A stretch of DNA of 64,000 nt, from the NCBI RefSeq assembly GCF_019947135.1, contig NZ_JAGSHT010000025.1, positions 21,357 to 85,356 on the forward strand. Direction: 5' to 3'. Positions 27,637 to 36,585 of this stretch are shown piece by piece (the first letter of the stretch is position 1; every line of letters starts with the position of its first letter). Origin of the DNA: Occultella gossypii. GTDB lineage: Bacteria; Actinomycetota; Actinomycetes; Actinomycetales; Beutenbergiaceae. Under the pieces are notes generated by a model. It did not search any database, had not been told where the DNA came from, and saw only the letters and a list, made by a program, of their open reading frames with translations. A program made the translations under genes and the position numbers.

Positions 27637-28464
27637 TCACTCGCAGCCCGCCCGCCAATCGTCGAGGTCGCGGTTCTTCAGGATCAGCGAGAACCCGGAC
27701 AGGTCGGGATCGTCGCAGAAGCCGGCGAACTCGCCGGAGCCGGTGCGGTCGGTGTACTCGATCGCGAAGACCGGCCGGCCGGCGTCGGAGTACGGGCTCA
27801 TCTCCGCGCACCACCCGTCCGCCGCGCAGTCCTCGGTGACGGCGAAGTCGAAGGAGTCCACGAGGTCGCCCACCAGGTCGGGGGCATTCTTCTGCCCGAC
27901 GGCGAGTCCCCGCTCGTGCGCGGCGCTCGCCCACCACAGGGCATAGGTGACGGCGTCCGCCCGGGTCAGGTCGAAGCCGGTCTCGGTGTCGTAGGAGTCG
28001 ATGTTGTCCGGGTCGACGGCGTCGAAGCCGTCTGCGGCGCACGCGTCCAGCCGCGACTCCATCAGCGGCGCGAGCAGATCCAGGCGGCGGATGTCCAGGA
28101 AGCGCTCCCCGTCCCAGCCCGGGTACGCCGCCCCGATCACCTCGGCCGGGAACTCGTCGGCGTCGTCGCGCCAGTCCTCCCACGCGCCCGCGTTGACGTA
28201 GCAGATCGTCCGCGCCCCGGACTCCGCGAGGGCGGCCACGTGCGAGGGCGAGGAGTCGGCGCCGTCGAGGTCGTAGACGGTCACGCCGTGGAGGAGTTCG
28301 ACGTCGGCGTCCGGCTCGGCGGCCAGCACGATCTGCCAGGCCGCCCCGGATCCGGGCGACCACCGCTCCGGCTCGCCCCCGGCGCACCCGACGGACACCG
28401 CGGCCAGGGCGAGCACGAGGACCGCGGGCGCCACCCGCCGTCGGCCCTCGCCCGGCTTCACCAC
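27637..28464 (-). CDS. Secreted GH114-type (endo-alpha-1,4-polygalactosaminidase-like) lipoprotein
   Basis: A 275-residue protein with a lipoprotein signal peptide. The basic VVKPGEGRRR is followed by a hydrophobic core and the lipobox VSVGC near residue 25. The mature part has TVYDLDG, ICYVNAGAWEDWR near 93, FLDIRR near 120 and DGFDAVDPDNID near 145, then GQKNAPDLV. These are hallmarks of the GH114/DUF297 TIM-barrel family, some of which cleave galactosaminogalactan. GTG 28464 lies 6 nt after TACCCT. Four Cys in the mature domain may form disulphides. It is divergent from dnaE1. Confidence 0.82.
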   Translation of the reverse strand: MVKPGEGRRRVAPAVLVLALAAVSVGCAGGEPERWSPGSGAAWQIVLAAEPDADVELLHGVTVYDLDGADSSPSHVAALAESGARTICYVNAGAWEDWRDDADEFPAEVIGAAYPGWDGERFLDIRRLDLLAPLMESRLDACAADGFDAVDPDNIDSYDTETGFDLTRADAVTYALWWASAAHERGLAVGQKNAPDLVGDLVDSFDFAVTEDCAADGWCAEMSPYSDAGRPVFAIEYTDRTGSGEFAGFCDDPDLSGFSLILKNRDLDDWRAGCE

Positions 28465-28470
28465 CGGATC

Positions 28471-28476
28471 AGGGTA
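28471..28476 (-). promoter_or_regulatory. -10 element of the GH114 lipoprotein gene
   Basis: TACCCT on the minus strand ends 6 nt before GTG 28464. It favours that GTG over another at 28461. Confidence 0.45.
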
Positions 28477-28603
28477 CGGCCGACGCCCGAGCCGGGGACC
28501 CGCCGTCGGGCCTGGACGCGGGCGGACCAGGACACGCCGGGCGGGACACGCCGGGCCGGGCGGGCACGCCGGACCGCCTACCCACACTGTCCTCGGCTCG
28601 ACC

Positions 28604-28609
28604 TAGAAT
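28604..28609 (+). promoter_or_regulatory. -10 element of dnaE1
   Basis: TAGAAT ends 7 nt before ATG 28617, so the replicative polymerase message would be leaderless. No ribosome binding site is visible before the ATG, which agrees. Confidence 0.55.
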
Positions 28610-28616
28610 CGCCTGC

Positions 28617-31600
28617 ATGTCCGACGACTTCGTGCACCTCCACGTCCACACCGAGTACTCGATGTTGGACGGGGCGGCGCGGTTGGACGATCTGTTCAAG
28701 GAGGCGCAGCGACTCGGGCAGTCGGCGGTCGCGACTACGGACCACGGGTACCTGTTCGGCGCCTATGACTTCTGGTCGAAGGCCCGCAAGTACGGCATCA
28801 AGCCGATCATCGGCGTGGAGGCGTACGTCACCCCGGGCACGTCCCGGTTCGACAAGACCCGCGTCCGCTGGGGCGAGGCGAGCCAGGCCGGCGACGACGT
28901 CTCCGCCCGCGGTGCATACACGCACATGACGCTGCTCTCGCGGACCACGCAGGGCATGCACAACCTGTTCCGGATGAGCTCGCTAGCGTCGCTCGAGGGG
29001 CAGCTCGGCAAGTGGCCGCGGATGGACCGGGACCTGCTGTCCACGTACGCCGAGGGCCTGATCGCGACCAGCGGCTGCGTGTCCGGGGAGATCCAGACCC
29101 GGATGCGTCTCGGGCAGCACGAGGAGGCCCGTAGGGCGGCCGGGGAGATGCAGGACATCTTCGGCAAGGAGAACTTCTACATCGAGATCATGGATCACGG
29201 TCTCGACATCGAACGCCGTACGTTCGCCGACCTGATCGCGCTCGCGAAGGAGATCGGTGCGCCGCTGCTAGCCACCAACGACCTGCACTACACCAAGGAG
29301 GAGGACGCCCACGCCCACGAGGCGCTCCTGTGCGTGCAGTCCGGGGCCACGCTGGACGAACCGACCTACGACCAGGGCGGCAAGCGGTTCGCGTTCGGGG
29401 GCCAGGGCTACTACCTGAAGTCCGCCGCGCAGATGCGCGAGGTGTTCCGGGACTACCCCGAGGCGTGCGACAACACGCTGCTCGTGGCCGAGCAGTGCGA
29501 CGTGACGTTCACCGAGCAGGTCGGCAAGTACATGCCGCACTTCCCGGTGCCCGAGGGTGAGGACGAGATCTCCACCTTCGTGAAGTCCGTGGAGGTCGGC
29601 CTGCACAAGCGGTTCGGCGAGACCGTCCCGGAGGACGTCCGCAAGCAGGCCGAGTACGAGATCGACATCATCACCTCCAAGGGATATGCCGGCTACTACC
29701 TGGTGGTCGCCGACTTCATCAACTGGGCCAAGGACCACGGCATCCGCGTCGGGCCCGGCCGTGGCTCGGGCGCCGGCTCGATGGCGGCGTACGCGATGAG
29801 CATCACCGAGCTCGACCCGCTGAAGAACGGGCTGATCTTCGAGCGGTTCCTCAACCCCGAGCGGATGTCCCTGCCGGACTTCGACATCGACTTCGACGAG
29901 CGTCGTCGCAGCGAGGTCATCAAGTACGTGTCCGACACCTACGGCGAGGACAAGGTCGCCTACATCGTCACGTACGGCACCATCAAGGCCAAGCAGGCCC
30001 TCAAGGACTCCTCGCGGGTGCTCGGCTACCCGTTCGGGATGGGGGAGAAGCTCACCAAGGCGATGCCGCCGGCCGTGATGGGCAAGGACGTCACGCTCTC
30101 GGGCATCTACAACCCCGAGGACAAGCGCTACGCGGAGGCGGACGAGTTCCGCAAGGTCGTCGAGATCGACCCGGACGCCCAGCGTGTGCTCGAGACGGCC
30201 CGCGGCCTGGAGAACCTGAAGCGGCAGTGGGGCGTGCACGCGGCGGGCGTGATCATCGCCAGCGAGCCCCTCATCGACATCATCCCGATCATGCGCCGCG
30301 AGCAGGACGGCGCCATCATCACCCAGATCGACTTCCCGGCCGGGGAGGACCTCGGCCTGGTGAAGATGGACTTCCTCGGGCTGCGCAACCTGACCATCCT
30401 TGACGACGCACTCGAGAACATCGTCGTCAACGGCAAGGAGCCGGTGGTGGTCGAGGACCTGCCGCTGGACGACCGCCCGACCTACGCCCTGCTCAGCCGC
30501 GGCGACACCCTCGGCGTGTTCCAGCTCGACGGCGGCGGCATGCGGTCGCTGCTGCGCCTGATGCGGCCGGACAACTTCGAGGACATCTCCGCCGTCGGTG
30601 CCCTGTACCGGCCCGGCCCGATGGGTGCGAACTCGCACACGAACTACGCCCTGCGCAAGAACGGTCAGCAGGACATCACCCCGATCCACCCCGAGCTCGC
30701 GGAACCGCTCGAGGAGGTCCTCGGCACCACCCACGGCCTGATCGTCTATCAGGAGCAGGTGATGGCGATCGCCCAGCATCTGGCCGGGTACACGCTCGGG
30801 CAGGCCGACCTGCTCCGGCGGGCGATGGGCAAGAAGAAGCGCGAGGTGCTGGACGCCGAGTTCGACAAGTTCAGTTCCGGGATGCGCGAGGGCGGCTACT
30901 CCGCGAACGCGATCAAGACCCTCTGGGACGTGCTCGTCCCGTTCTCCGACTACGCGTTCAACAAGGCGCACTCGGCCGCGTACGGGCTGGTCTCCTATTG
31001 GACCGCCTACCTCAAGGCGAACTACCCGACCGAGTACATGGCCGCCCTGCTCACCTCCACGCGGGACGACAAGGACAAGTCGGCGCTCTACCTGAACGAG
31101 TGCCGCCGGATGCGCATCACGGTGCTGCCGCCGGACGTGAACGCCTCCGCGGCCACGTTCACCCCGGTCGGTACGGACATCCGGTTCGGCCTCGCCGCAG
31201 TGCGCAACGTCGGCGCGAACGTGGTCGCCGCGATCGCCGCCGCCCGCGAGGAGAAGGGGGACTTCACCTCCTTCACCGACTTCCTCGAGAAGGTGCCCGC
31301 CGTGGTCTGCAACAAGCGGACCATCGAGTCGCTGATCAAGGCCGGGGCGTTCGACTCCCTCGGCCACACCCGCCGCGCGCTGCTGATGGTGCACGAGCAG
31401 GCGGTGGACTCGGTGATCGGGGTCAAGCGCAAGGAGGCCGAGGGGCAGTTCGACCTGTTCGCCTCCTTGGGTGGTGGCGACGGCGACGGCGGAGGTTTCG
31501 CGGTCGAGGTCCCCGACCTTCCCGAATGGGACAAGAAGCAGAAGCTCGCCTTCGAGCGGGAGATGCTCGGCCTGTACGTGTCCGACCACCCGCTCTCCGG

Positions 31601-32162
31601 CATCGAGCACGTGCTCACCCAGGCGGCGGACGTCACGATCGCGACGCTCAACGCGGACGAGGCGCGCCCGGACGGTTCCACCGTGACCATCGCCGGGCTG
31701 ATCACGTCCCTGCAGCGCAAGATGTCCAAGCAGGGGAACGCGTGGGCGGCGGTGACGATCGAGGACATGGAGGGCTCGGTCGAGGTCATGTTCTTCGGCG
31801 AGACCTACCTGGCCTACTCGACGATCCTCGCCGAGGACCAGGTCGTGGTGCTGCGTGGGCGGGTGCGCCGCCGGGACGAGGCGATGCAGCTGCAGGCCAT
31901 GGAGGTGTCCATCCCGGACGTGTCCGTGGGTGACGACGCGCCGATGATGCTGTCCATCCCGACGAACCGGTGCACCACGCCGGTGGTGGAGCAGCTCCGC
32001 GACATCCTGTCCACGCACCCCGGGGTCACCGAGGTGCACGTGAAACTCACCTCACCCGGTCGGGCCACTGTGCTCCGGCTCGAGGACGGGCTGCGCGTGG
32101 AGCGGACCCCGGCGCTGTACGGCGACCTGAAGGCGTTGCTCGGGCCCAGCTGCCTCGTCTAG
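28617..32162 (+). CDS. dnaE: DNA polymerase III subunit alpha (DnaE1)
   Basis: An 1181-residue C-family replicative polymerase. An N-terminal PHP domain starts DDFVHLHVHTEYSMLDGAARL (metal-binding HVHTE), and TDHGYLFGAYDF follows near residue 41. The polymerase core has GPGRGSGAGSMAAY near 380 and the catalytic PDFDIDFDERRR near 420. A helix-hairpin-helix region and a C-terminal OB-fold (VTIAGLITSLQRKMSKQGNAWAAV near 1025) follow. Full length and PHP content match actinobacterial DnaE1 rather than the mutagenic DnaE2/ImuC. Its place upstream of hisD is common in the order. Confidence 0.98.
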   Translation: MSDDFVHLHVHTEYSMLDGAARLDDLFKEAQRLGQSAVATTDHGYLFGAYDFWSKARKYGIKPIIGVEAYVTPGTSRFDKTRVRWGEASQAGDDVSARGAYTHMTLLSRTTQGMHNLFRMSSLASLEGQLGKWPRMDRDLLSTYAEGLIATSGCVSGEIQTRMRLGQHEEARRAAGEMQDIFGKENFYIEIMDHGLDIERRTFADLIALAKEIGAPLLATNDLHYTKEEDAHAHEALLCVQSGATLDEPTYDQGGKRFAFGGQGYYLKSAAQMREVFRDYPEACDNTLLVAEQCDVTFTEQVGKYMPHFPVPEGEDEISTFVKSVEVGLHKRFGETVPEDVRKQAEYEIDIITSKGYAGYYLVVADFINWAKDHGIRVGPGRGSGAGSMAAYAMSITELDPLKNGLIFERFLNPERMSLPDFDIDFDERRRSEVIKYVSDTYGEDKVAYIVTYGTIKAKQALKDSSRVLGYPFGMGEKLTKAMPPAVMGKDVTLSGIYNPEDKRYAEADEFRKVVEIDPDAQRVLETARGLENLKRQWGVHAAGVIIASEPLIDIIPIMRREQDGAIITQIDFPAGEDLGLVKMDFLGLRNLTILDDALENIVVNGKEPVVVEDLPLDDRPTYALLSRGDTLGVFQLDGGGMRSLLRLMRPDNFEDISAVGALYRPGPMGANSHTNYALRKNGQQDITPIHPELAEPLEEVLGTTHGLIVYQEQVMAIAQHLAGYTLGQADLLRRAMGKKKREVLDAEFDKFSSGMREGGYSANAIKTLWDVLVPFSDYAFNKAHSAAYGLVSYWTAYLKANYPTEYMAALLTSTRDDKDKSALYLNECRRMRITVLPPDVNASAATFTPVGTDIRFGLAAVRNVGANVVAAIAAAREEKGDFTSFTDFLEKVPAVVCNKRTIESLIKAGAFDSLGHTRRALLMVHEQAVDSVIGVKRKEAEGQFDLFASLGGGDGDGGGFAVEVPDLPEWDKKQKLAFEREMLGLYVSDHPLSGIEHVLTQAADVTIATLNADEARPDGSTVTIAGLITSLQRKMSKQGNAWAAVTIEDMEGSVEVMFFGETYLAYSTILAEDQVVVLRGRVRRRDEAMQLQAMEVSIPDVSVGDDAPMMLSIPTNRCTTPVVEQLRDILSTHPGVTEVHVKLTSPGRATVLRLEDGLRVERTPALYGDLKALLGPSCLV

Positions 32163-32183
32163 GTGCCAGCTGCGGGCCCGCGC

Positions 32184-32528
32184 TCACTCGAGCCAGGTCG
32201 TCACGAACCGCTCGTTCGCGTGGATGTGGACCGCCTCGTACCCGTCGGGGCCGGTCCGGAACGTGTGTGGGGTCTGAGCCGGGGCCACCAGGACCTGGCC
32301 GGCGTGGCCCTCGAGTTCGGCGTCGCCGATCCGGAACGTGGCCGAGCCACGGCGGATCAGGAACGTCTCCGCATACGGATGCTGATGCAGGCGGGGGCCG
32401 ACCCCGGCGCGGGTGGTGGACTCGAGGATGAGAGAGATCCCGGCACCGCCGGGCAGTTCTTCGTAGTCCTCGGTCCAGTCCTCGCCGTCGGTGCGGCCAT
32501 CGGCCCTGTTGATCACGAGCGTGTCCAT
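32184..32528 (-). CDS. Cupin-domain protein
   Basis: A 114-residue single-domain cupin. The first cupin motif is PRLHQHPYAETFLIRRG (H-x-H-x4-E) near residue 45, and the second is APAQTPHTFRTG near 83. These supply likely metal ligands. Substrate and role cannot be inferred. ATG 32528 is chosen over ATG 32561 because TACCTT ends 6 nt upstream. It converges with dnaE1. Confidence 0.82.
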   Translation of the reverse strand: MDTLVINRADGRTDGEDWTEDYEELPGGAGISLILESTTRAGVGPRLHQHPYAETFLIRRGSATFRIGDAELEGHAGQVLVAPAQTPHTFRTGPDGYEAVHIHANERFVTTWLE

Positions 32529-32534
32529 CACGTC

Positions 32535-32540
32535 AAGGTA
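32535..32540 (-). promoter_or_regulatory. -10 element of the cupin gene
   Basis: TACCTT on the minus strand ends 6 nt before ATG 32528, fixing the start of the cupin. Confidence 0.5.
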
Positions 32541-32597
32541 GCGCCGGGTCGCGGCGATCACCAGGGTGCCGCCGGCGATGGCCGGCGAGCCAAGCGC

Positions 32598-32849
32598 TCA
32601 GGCCGGGCCGACCACCCGGAGCCGCTGGACGCCGTCGGGCAGGTCCACCTCGACGACGTCGCCGGGATGCAGTTGCCGCCCGCGGCGGGACTCCGCCTCG
32701 CCGTTGACGTCGATCGCCTCGTCGGTGAGCAGGTCCCGGGCTCCTGCGCCGTCGTCGGCGATGCCGGTGAGCTTGAGGAACTGGCCGAGGCGGATCATGT
32801 CGCCGCGGATCTCGACGTCGGTGGGCTGGTCGGGGGTCGGCGTGGCCAT
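32598..32849 (-). CDS. S4 RNA-binding domain protein (YbcJ/RlbA-like)
   Basis: An 83-residue protein that is almost entirely an S4 domain. IRLGQFLKLTGIADDGAGARDLL spans about residues 19-40, then DEAIDVNGEAESRRGRQLHPGDVVEVDL. Stand-alone S4 proteins of the YbcJ type bind RNA, probably ribosomal or structured RNA. ATG 32849 is used because it lies 6 nt after GATACT and matches usual family length. It reads in the same direction as the cupin, 69 bp upstream of it. Confidence 0.82.
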   Translation of the reverse strand: MATPTPDQPTDVEIRGDMIRLGQFLKLTGIADDGAGARDLLTDEAIDVNGEAESRRGRQLHPGDVVEVDLPDGVQRLRVVGPA

Positions 32850-32910
32850 CTGGCCAGTATCGCAGCCGCGCCGGGATCTGGGTCCGTGCATCGAGGCACC
32901 GGGGGCGGCG

Positions 32911-33294
32911 TCACGAACCGTCGACGGTCACCCACGCCGCGCGCCACTGCGGCGCTTCGAACGGCTCGGCCCAGTAGGCCGTCTCCCGGGCGATCCGGCC
33001 ATCGCGCAGCTCGAAGATGAACACGCTGTGATACACGGGGCCGTCATAGTCCAGCGTGGCCTCGAGGACCACCAGGTCCCCGGCGGACAGCATCCGTCGC
33101 GCGGTGATGGTCGGCAGCCCGGGGAACGCCCCGTAGACGGCCCGGCGGTTGACGGCCCCGATCACCTGTTCGCCGGACTGGGGCCAGTCCATGACGGCGT
33201 CCTCGTGGAACAACTCGTCCATGACCTCGGTCCGCTTGTCATTGAGGCACTGGACCAGCCGCTCGATGACGGCCCGGTTCTCGATCTCACCCAT
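32911..33294 (-). CDS. SnoaL-like (NTF2 fold) protein
   Basis: A 127-residue protein with the SnoaL/ketosteroid-isomerase-like pattern. IERLVQCLNDKRTEVMDELFHEDAVMDWP at the N-terminus is followed by GAVNRRAVYGAFPGLP and a beta-rich half with VVLEATLDYDG and FELRDGRIARETAYWAEPF. Members are small enzymes or binding proteins, and no specific substrate is evident. ATG 33294 follows GGAGGTCGTC, one of the clearer ribosome binding sites in the window. It is divergent from hisD. Confidence 0.8.
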   Translation of the reverse strand: MGEIENRAVIERLVQCLNDKRTEVMDELFHEDAVMDWPQSGEQVIGAVNRRAVYGAFPGLPTITARRMLSAGDLVVLEATLDYDGPVYHSVFIFELRDGRIARETAYWAEPFEAPQWRAAWVTVDGS

Positions 33295-33399
33295 GACGAC
33301 CTCCTGGCCGCTCCCGCAGCTCCATCGCGTGCGGACCCGACAATTGTAGGCCCGGTGGATCCGGCTGAGCAGGTCTTCGGGCCGGTCTGATGAACGGCC

Positions 33400-33405
33400 T
33401 AGACT
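33400..33405 (+). promoter_or_regulatory. -10 element of hisD
   Basis: TAGACT ends 6 nt before GTG 33412. The same hexamer precedes hisC at identical spacing. Confidence 0.5.
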
Positions 33406-33411
33406 CTGAGC

Positions 33412-34731
33412 GTGATGCGAACGATCGATCTGCGTGGCCGGGCGCTCGGTGCGGCGGAACTGCGAGCCGTGCTGCCGCGCGCCGAGGTGGACATCGAGGT
33501 GGCGACCGGGCGGGTCGCACCCATCCTGGCGCGGGTCCGCACCGAGGGCGCACCGGCGCTGGCCGACTACGCCGAGCAGTTCGACGGCGTCCGGCCGGCC
33601 AGCTTGCGGGTGCCGCCCGAGGCGATCGCCGCCGCGCTCGAGGGCCTGGCAGCCGACGTGCGGGTGGCGCTGACCGAGGCGATCCGGCGCGCCCGGCTCG
33701 GCCACGAGGCGCAGCTGCCGACCCCCCGCACCACGGAGTTCGGGCCCGGTGCCCGGGTGCACCAGCGCTGGGTTCCGGTGCGGCGCGTCGGCCTGTACGC
33801 ACCCGGCGGCCTCGCGCCGCTTCCGTCCTCGGTCGTGATGAACGTGGTGGCCGCGCAGGTCGCGGGCGTGGCGTCCCTCGCCCTGGCGAGCCCGCCGCAG
33901 AAGGACCACGACGGGCTTCCGGACCCGTCGATCCTGGCCGCGTGTGCGCTGCTCGGCGTCGACGAGGTATACGCCGTCGGCGGCGCCCAGGCGATCGGCA
34001 TGTTCGCCTACGGGGTTCGCTCGGACCTGCCCGAGGACACCTGCGAGCCGGTGGACGTCGTGACTGGGCCGGGCAACATCTACGTGGCCGCGGCCAAGCG
34101 GGCCGTGCTCGGGGTGGTGGGCATCGACGCCGAGGCCGGCACCACGGAGATCGCGGTGCTCGCCGACTCCGGCGCGGACCCCAGGTTCGTCGCGACCGAC
34201 CTGATCTCCCAGGCCGAGCACGACCCCGCCGCCGCATCCCTGCTGGTCACGGACTCGACGGTGCTGGCCGACGCCGTCGCGGAGGAGATCGAGACCCGCG
34301 TCGCCGGGGCCAAGCACAGCGCCCGGATCCGCACGGCCCTGAGTGGCCCCCAGTCCGGCGTGGTACTTGTCGACGACGTGGACCACGGCATCGAGGTGGT
34401 CAACGCCTACGCCGCCGAGCACTTGGAGATCCAGACCGCCGACGCCGCCGCGGTCGCCGAGCGGATCCACAACGCGGGTGCGATCTTCGTCGGCCCGTAC
34501 TCACCGGTGCCCCTCGGGGACTACATCGCGGGCTCGAACCACGTGCTGCCCACCGGCGGCACGGCCCGGTTCGCGAGCGGGCTCGGGGTGCAGGTCTACC
34601 TGAAGTCGGTGCAGGTGATCGACTACGACGAGGCCGGGCTGAAGGAAGTGACCGACGACCTGATCGCCCTCGCCGCTGCCGAGGACCTGCCCGCGCACGG
34701 CGAGGCGGCCAGGGTGCGCCGCGGGGACTGA
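33412..34731 (+). CDS. hisD: Histidinol dehydrogenase
   Basis: A 439-residue enzyme that oxidises L-histidinol to L-histidine in two NAD-dependent steps. [18 protein letters not shown] is near residue 128, [12 protein letters not shown] near 187, [16 protein letters not shown] near 214 and the metal-binding QAEHDP near 267. [15 protein letters not shown] follows near 377. GTG 33412 fits a leaderless transcript; an ATG one codon later is possible. The gene is separated from hisC by 7.6 kb of unrelated genes, whereas these genes are normally adjacent in actinobacteria. Confidence 0.97.
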   Translation: MMRTIDLRGRALGAAELRAVLPRAEVDIEVATGRVAPILARVRTEGAPALADYAEQFDGVRPASLRVPPEAIAAALEGLAADVRVALTEAIRRARLGHEAQLPTPRTTEFGPGARVHQRWVPVRRVGLYAPGGLAPLPSSVVMNVVAAQVAGVASLALASPPQKDHDGLPDPSILAACALLGVDEVYAVGGAQAIGMFAYGVRSDLPEDTCEPVDVVTGPGNIYVAAAKRAVLGVVGIDAEAGTTEIAVLADSGADPRFVATDLISQAEHDPAAASLLVTDSTVLADAVAEEIETRVAGAKHSARIRTALSGPQSGVVLVDDVDHGIEVVNAYAAEHLEIQTADAAAVAERIHNAGAIFVGPYSPVPLGDYIAGSNHVLPTGGTARFASGLGVQVYLKSVQVIDYDEAGLKEVTDDLIALAAAEDLPAHGEAARVRRGD

Positions 34732-34774
34732 GCGGGCCCGACCGAACAACACAATCGAGGACCGAGGGGCCGGT

Positions 34775-35482
34775 TTGAGCGCGCAACGACTGCGCGACCG
34801 ACCGGGCTTCGTGCGGTTCTGGACGGCGTCGACCGCCGCCGGGTTCGGCTCGTACGTCAGCGTCCTCGCCCTGCAGGTCATCGTCGTGCAGGTCCTGGAG
34901 GCCGGCGGTGCCCGCCTTGGCGGTCACGGGATACCTGAGTGTGTGGTCGCTGATGGTGACCATGGCGCTGTTCGGGCTGATGTCGCTGCTGCACGACGCG
35001 GCGTCCCAGTCCTACGTGCCGCGTCTCGTGCCCGGACCGCTCCTGGTCCGGGCGAACGCCCGACTCGACCAGAGCGACGCGAGGATGAGGCCGGTGGTCT
35101 GGGCTGCGCTGGGTGTACCGGCACCGAACCCTCGGCCCGCAAACTCTCGGCACCCACGCGTGGTTCCTGTTCAACGCCGCCGCCGGAGCGGTGCTCGCCC
35201 CGTTCGTGCTGACCGGGCTCGGGCTGAGCGCGTTCACCCTCGGCGTGGTCCTCGCGATCGGAGGCACCGGTGCTCTGCTCGGCAGCCTCAGCGCTGTGCG
35301 ACTCGGGACGCGTTTCGGCGCCGGGCGGGTGGCCATCGCGTCCATGGCCGTCAACGCCTTGGGCTGGGCGATCATGGCGATCGGGACCGGTCGGCTTCGT
35401 GATCATCGCGGGCACCCTCTGGCTGACGCCGTATCGCGGTGCCACGCTCGACGAGCGGGCCGAGGAGGTTCCGCAGGGCTGA
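34775..35482 (+). pseudogene. Decayed MFS transporter
   Basis: Three reading frames hold successive pieces of one MFS protein. The first is 34775-about 34908 (TTG start, RDRPGFVRFWTASTAAGFGSYVSVLALQVI, helix 1). The second is about 34908-35100 (GYLSVWSLMVTMALFGLM and AASQSYVPRLVPGPLLVRANA, typical MFS_3 exporter sequence). The third is about 35105-35390 (HAWFLFNAAAGAVLAPF to GAGRVAIASMAVNALG). A last frame to 35482 gives LWLTPYRGATLDERAEEVP. Several helices are missing between pieces, so deletions as well as frameshifts occurred. The intact ancestor would have been about 400 residues. Confidence 0.8.
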
Positions 35483-35517
35483 GCAGGCGGTCCAGGCACG
35501 AGAGCTGAGCCGGAGGG

Positions 35518-36132
35518 CTACGCGCCGAGCGTGGCCAACCATCGCTCGGTCTCGCGGGCGCTGCGTAGGTGCACCACGGTCGGAGGCGCCAGGTCCGTGG
35601 CCACGTCGTCCGCCCTGCCTGCGACCTCGGCGCTCGCGGCACCGGGTGAGCGGCCCGGCACGGTCGACGGGTCGGCCGCCCAGCGCCGGATCCGCATCCG
35701 CTTGCGGGCCCAGCTCTGGAAGTGCCAGACGATGATCGAGTCGCGTGCGAATATCTTGCGCACGGTCTCGGTGTTGCCGTTGCACATCTCCTCACCTGTG
35801 ATCACCCGCGAGAAGGTGCGTCGGAGCAGGCGCTGCAGCGAGAACCAGCGGGGGTAGTCCAGGGCGACGATCATCTCCACCCGCGCCATCGGCACGTCGG
35901 CCCATTTGCCGTATGCCGTGTCCATGACCCAGCGCTCGCCGGCACAGATCGTCTCGGCGATCTGGCGCTGCTCCTGCGGAGGCCGCTCGATCCACCCGGG
36001 TAGCCAGCCGATCTCGTCGTCCACCGAGTGCCACGGCAGGCCGGTCGCCTCCCCGATCCTGCGGGCCAGGGTGGTCTTGCCCGTCCCGGTGACGCCATAG
36101 ACCAGGATCCGCTCAGCAGGTGCATCGTCCAC
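35518..36132 (-). CDS. P-loop adenylate-kinase-like (FlaR/topology-modulation-like) protein
   Basis: A 204-residue P-loop NTPase. The Walker A motif GVTGTGKTTLARRIGE is near residue 12, followed by HSVDDEIGWLPGW and WVMDTAYGKW. RWFSLQRLLRRTFSRVITGEEMCNGN is near 105, and WARKRMRIRRWA near 140. These match small adenylate-kinase-like proteins often labelled topology modulation protein; the true substrate is unknown. GTG 36132 is preferred because an ATG at 36213 would place the 5' end inside the divergent pspC-like promoter. Confidence 0.75.
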   Translation of the reverse strand: MDDAPAERILVYGVTGTGKTTLARRIGEATGLPWHSVDDEIGWLPGWIERPPQEQRQIAETICAGERWVMDTAYGKWADVPMARVEMIVALDYPRWFSLQRLLRRTFSRVITGEEMCNGNTETVRKIFARDSIIVWHFQSWARKRMRIRRWAADPSTVPGRSPGAASAEVAGRADDVATDLAPPTVVHLRSARETERWLATLGA

Positions 36133-36214
36133 CCGGACATGCTGGCACACCCGAGCGACCAGGTTCAGGGGGCCGTCAGGGCGATCCCCGATATCGCGCC
36201 GGACCGAGTCCACG

Positions 36215-36220
36215 TACCGT
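36215..36220 (+). promoter_or_regulatory. -10 element of the PspC gene
   Basis: TACCGT ends 7 nt before ATG 36228, implying a leaderless transcript. Confidence 0.45.
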
Positions 36221-36227
36221 TGGGGTC

Positions 36228-36488
36228 ATGGACGCAATCTTCGACACCATCCGCAAGATCGGCTTCCGCCGTGGGCCCAGCCGGATCCTCGGCGGCATCG
36301 GTGGCGGGATCGCCGACCAGACCGGCGTCAGCGTTGGCCTCATCCGGATCCTCCTGCTGCTGCTCGGCCTGCTCCCCATCCTCGGCTGGGGCACGTACCT
36401 CGTCGCCTGGGTGCTGTTGCCGTGGCAGGACGGTTCGATCCCGCTGGAGCGGTTCATCCGCCAGCTCACGAACAGCCGCAGCCAGTAG
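36228..36488 (+). CDS. PspC-domain membrane protein
   Basis: An 86-residue protein. RGPSRILGGIGGGIADQTGVSVGLIRIL is the PspC signature (residues 14-41), followed by a hydrophobic helix with LLLLLGLLPILGWGTYLVAWVLLP. PspC-domain proteins sense or buffer membrane stress and often appear as short single-domain forms in actinobacteria. ATG 36228 is preferred over an in-frame start at 36120, which would extend into the divergent kinase-like gene. It diverges from that gene with under 100 bp between starts. Confidence 0.85.
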   Translation: MDAIFDTIRKIGFRRGPSRILGGIGGGIADQTGVSVGLIRILLLLLGLLPILGWGTYLVAWVLLPWQDGSIPLERFIRQLTNSRSQ

Positions 36489-36585
36489 TTGCGGCCACGC
36501 CGAGCCGAGCGAGGCGCGCGAACCTGAGCGCCGGCGGCTACCTGGCGTTCCGATCGCGGCGACGTCGAGCCGGCAGGACCGGTGC

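Noticed and set aside
36133..36213. N-terminal extension of the kinase-like gene to ATG 36213
   Set aside because: The added residues lie before the beta-strand that leads into the P-loop and have no family similarity, and the 5' end would sit on the -10 of the divergent PspC gene.
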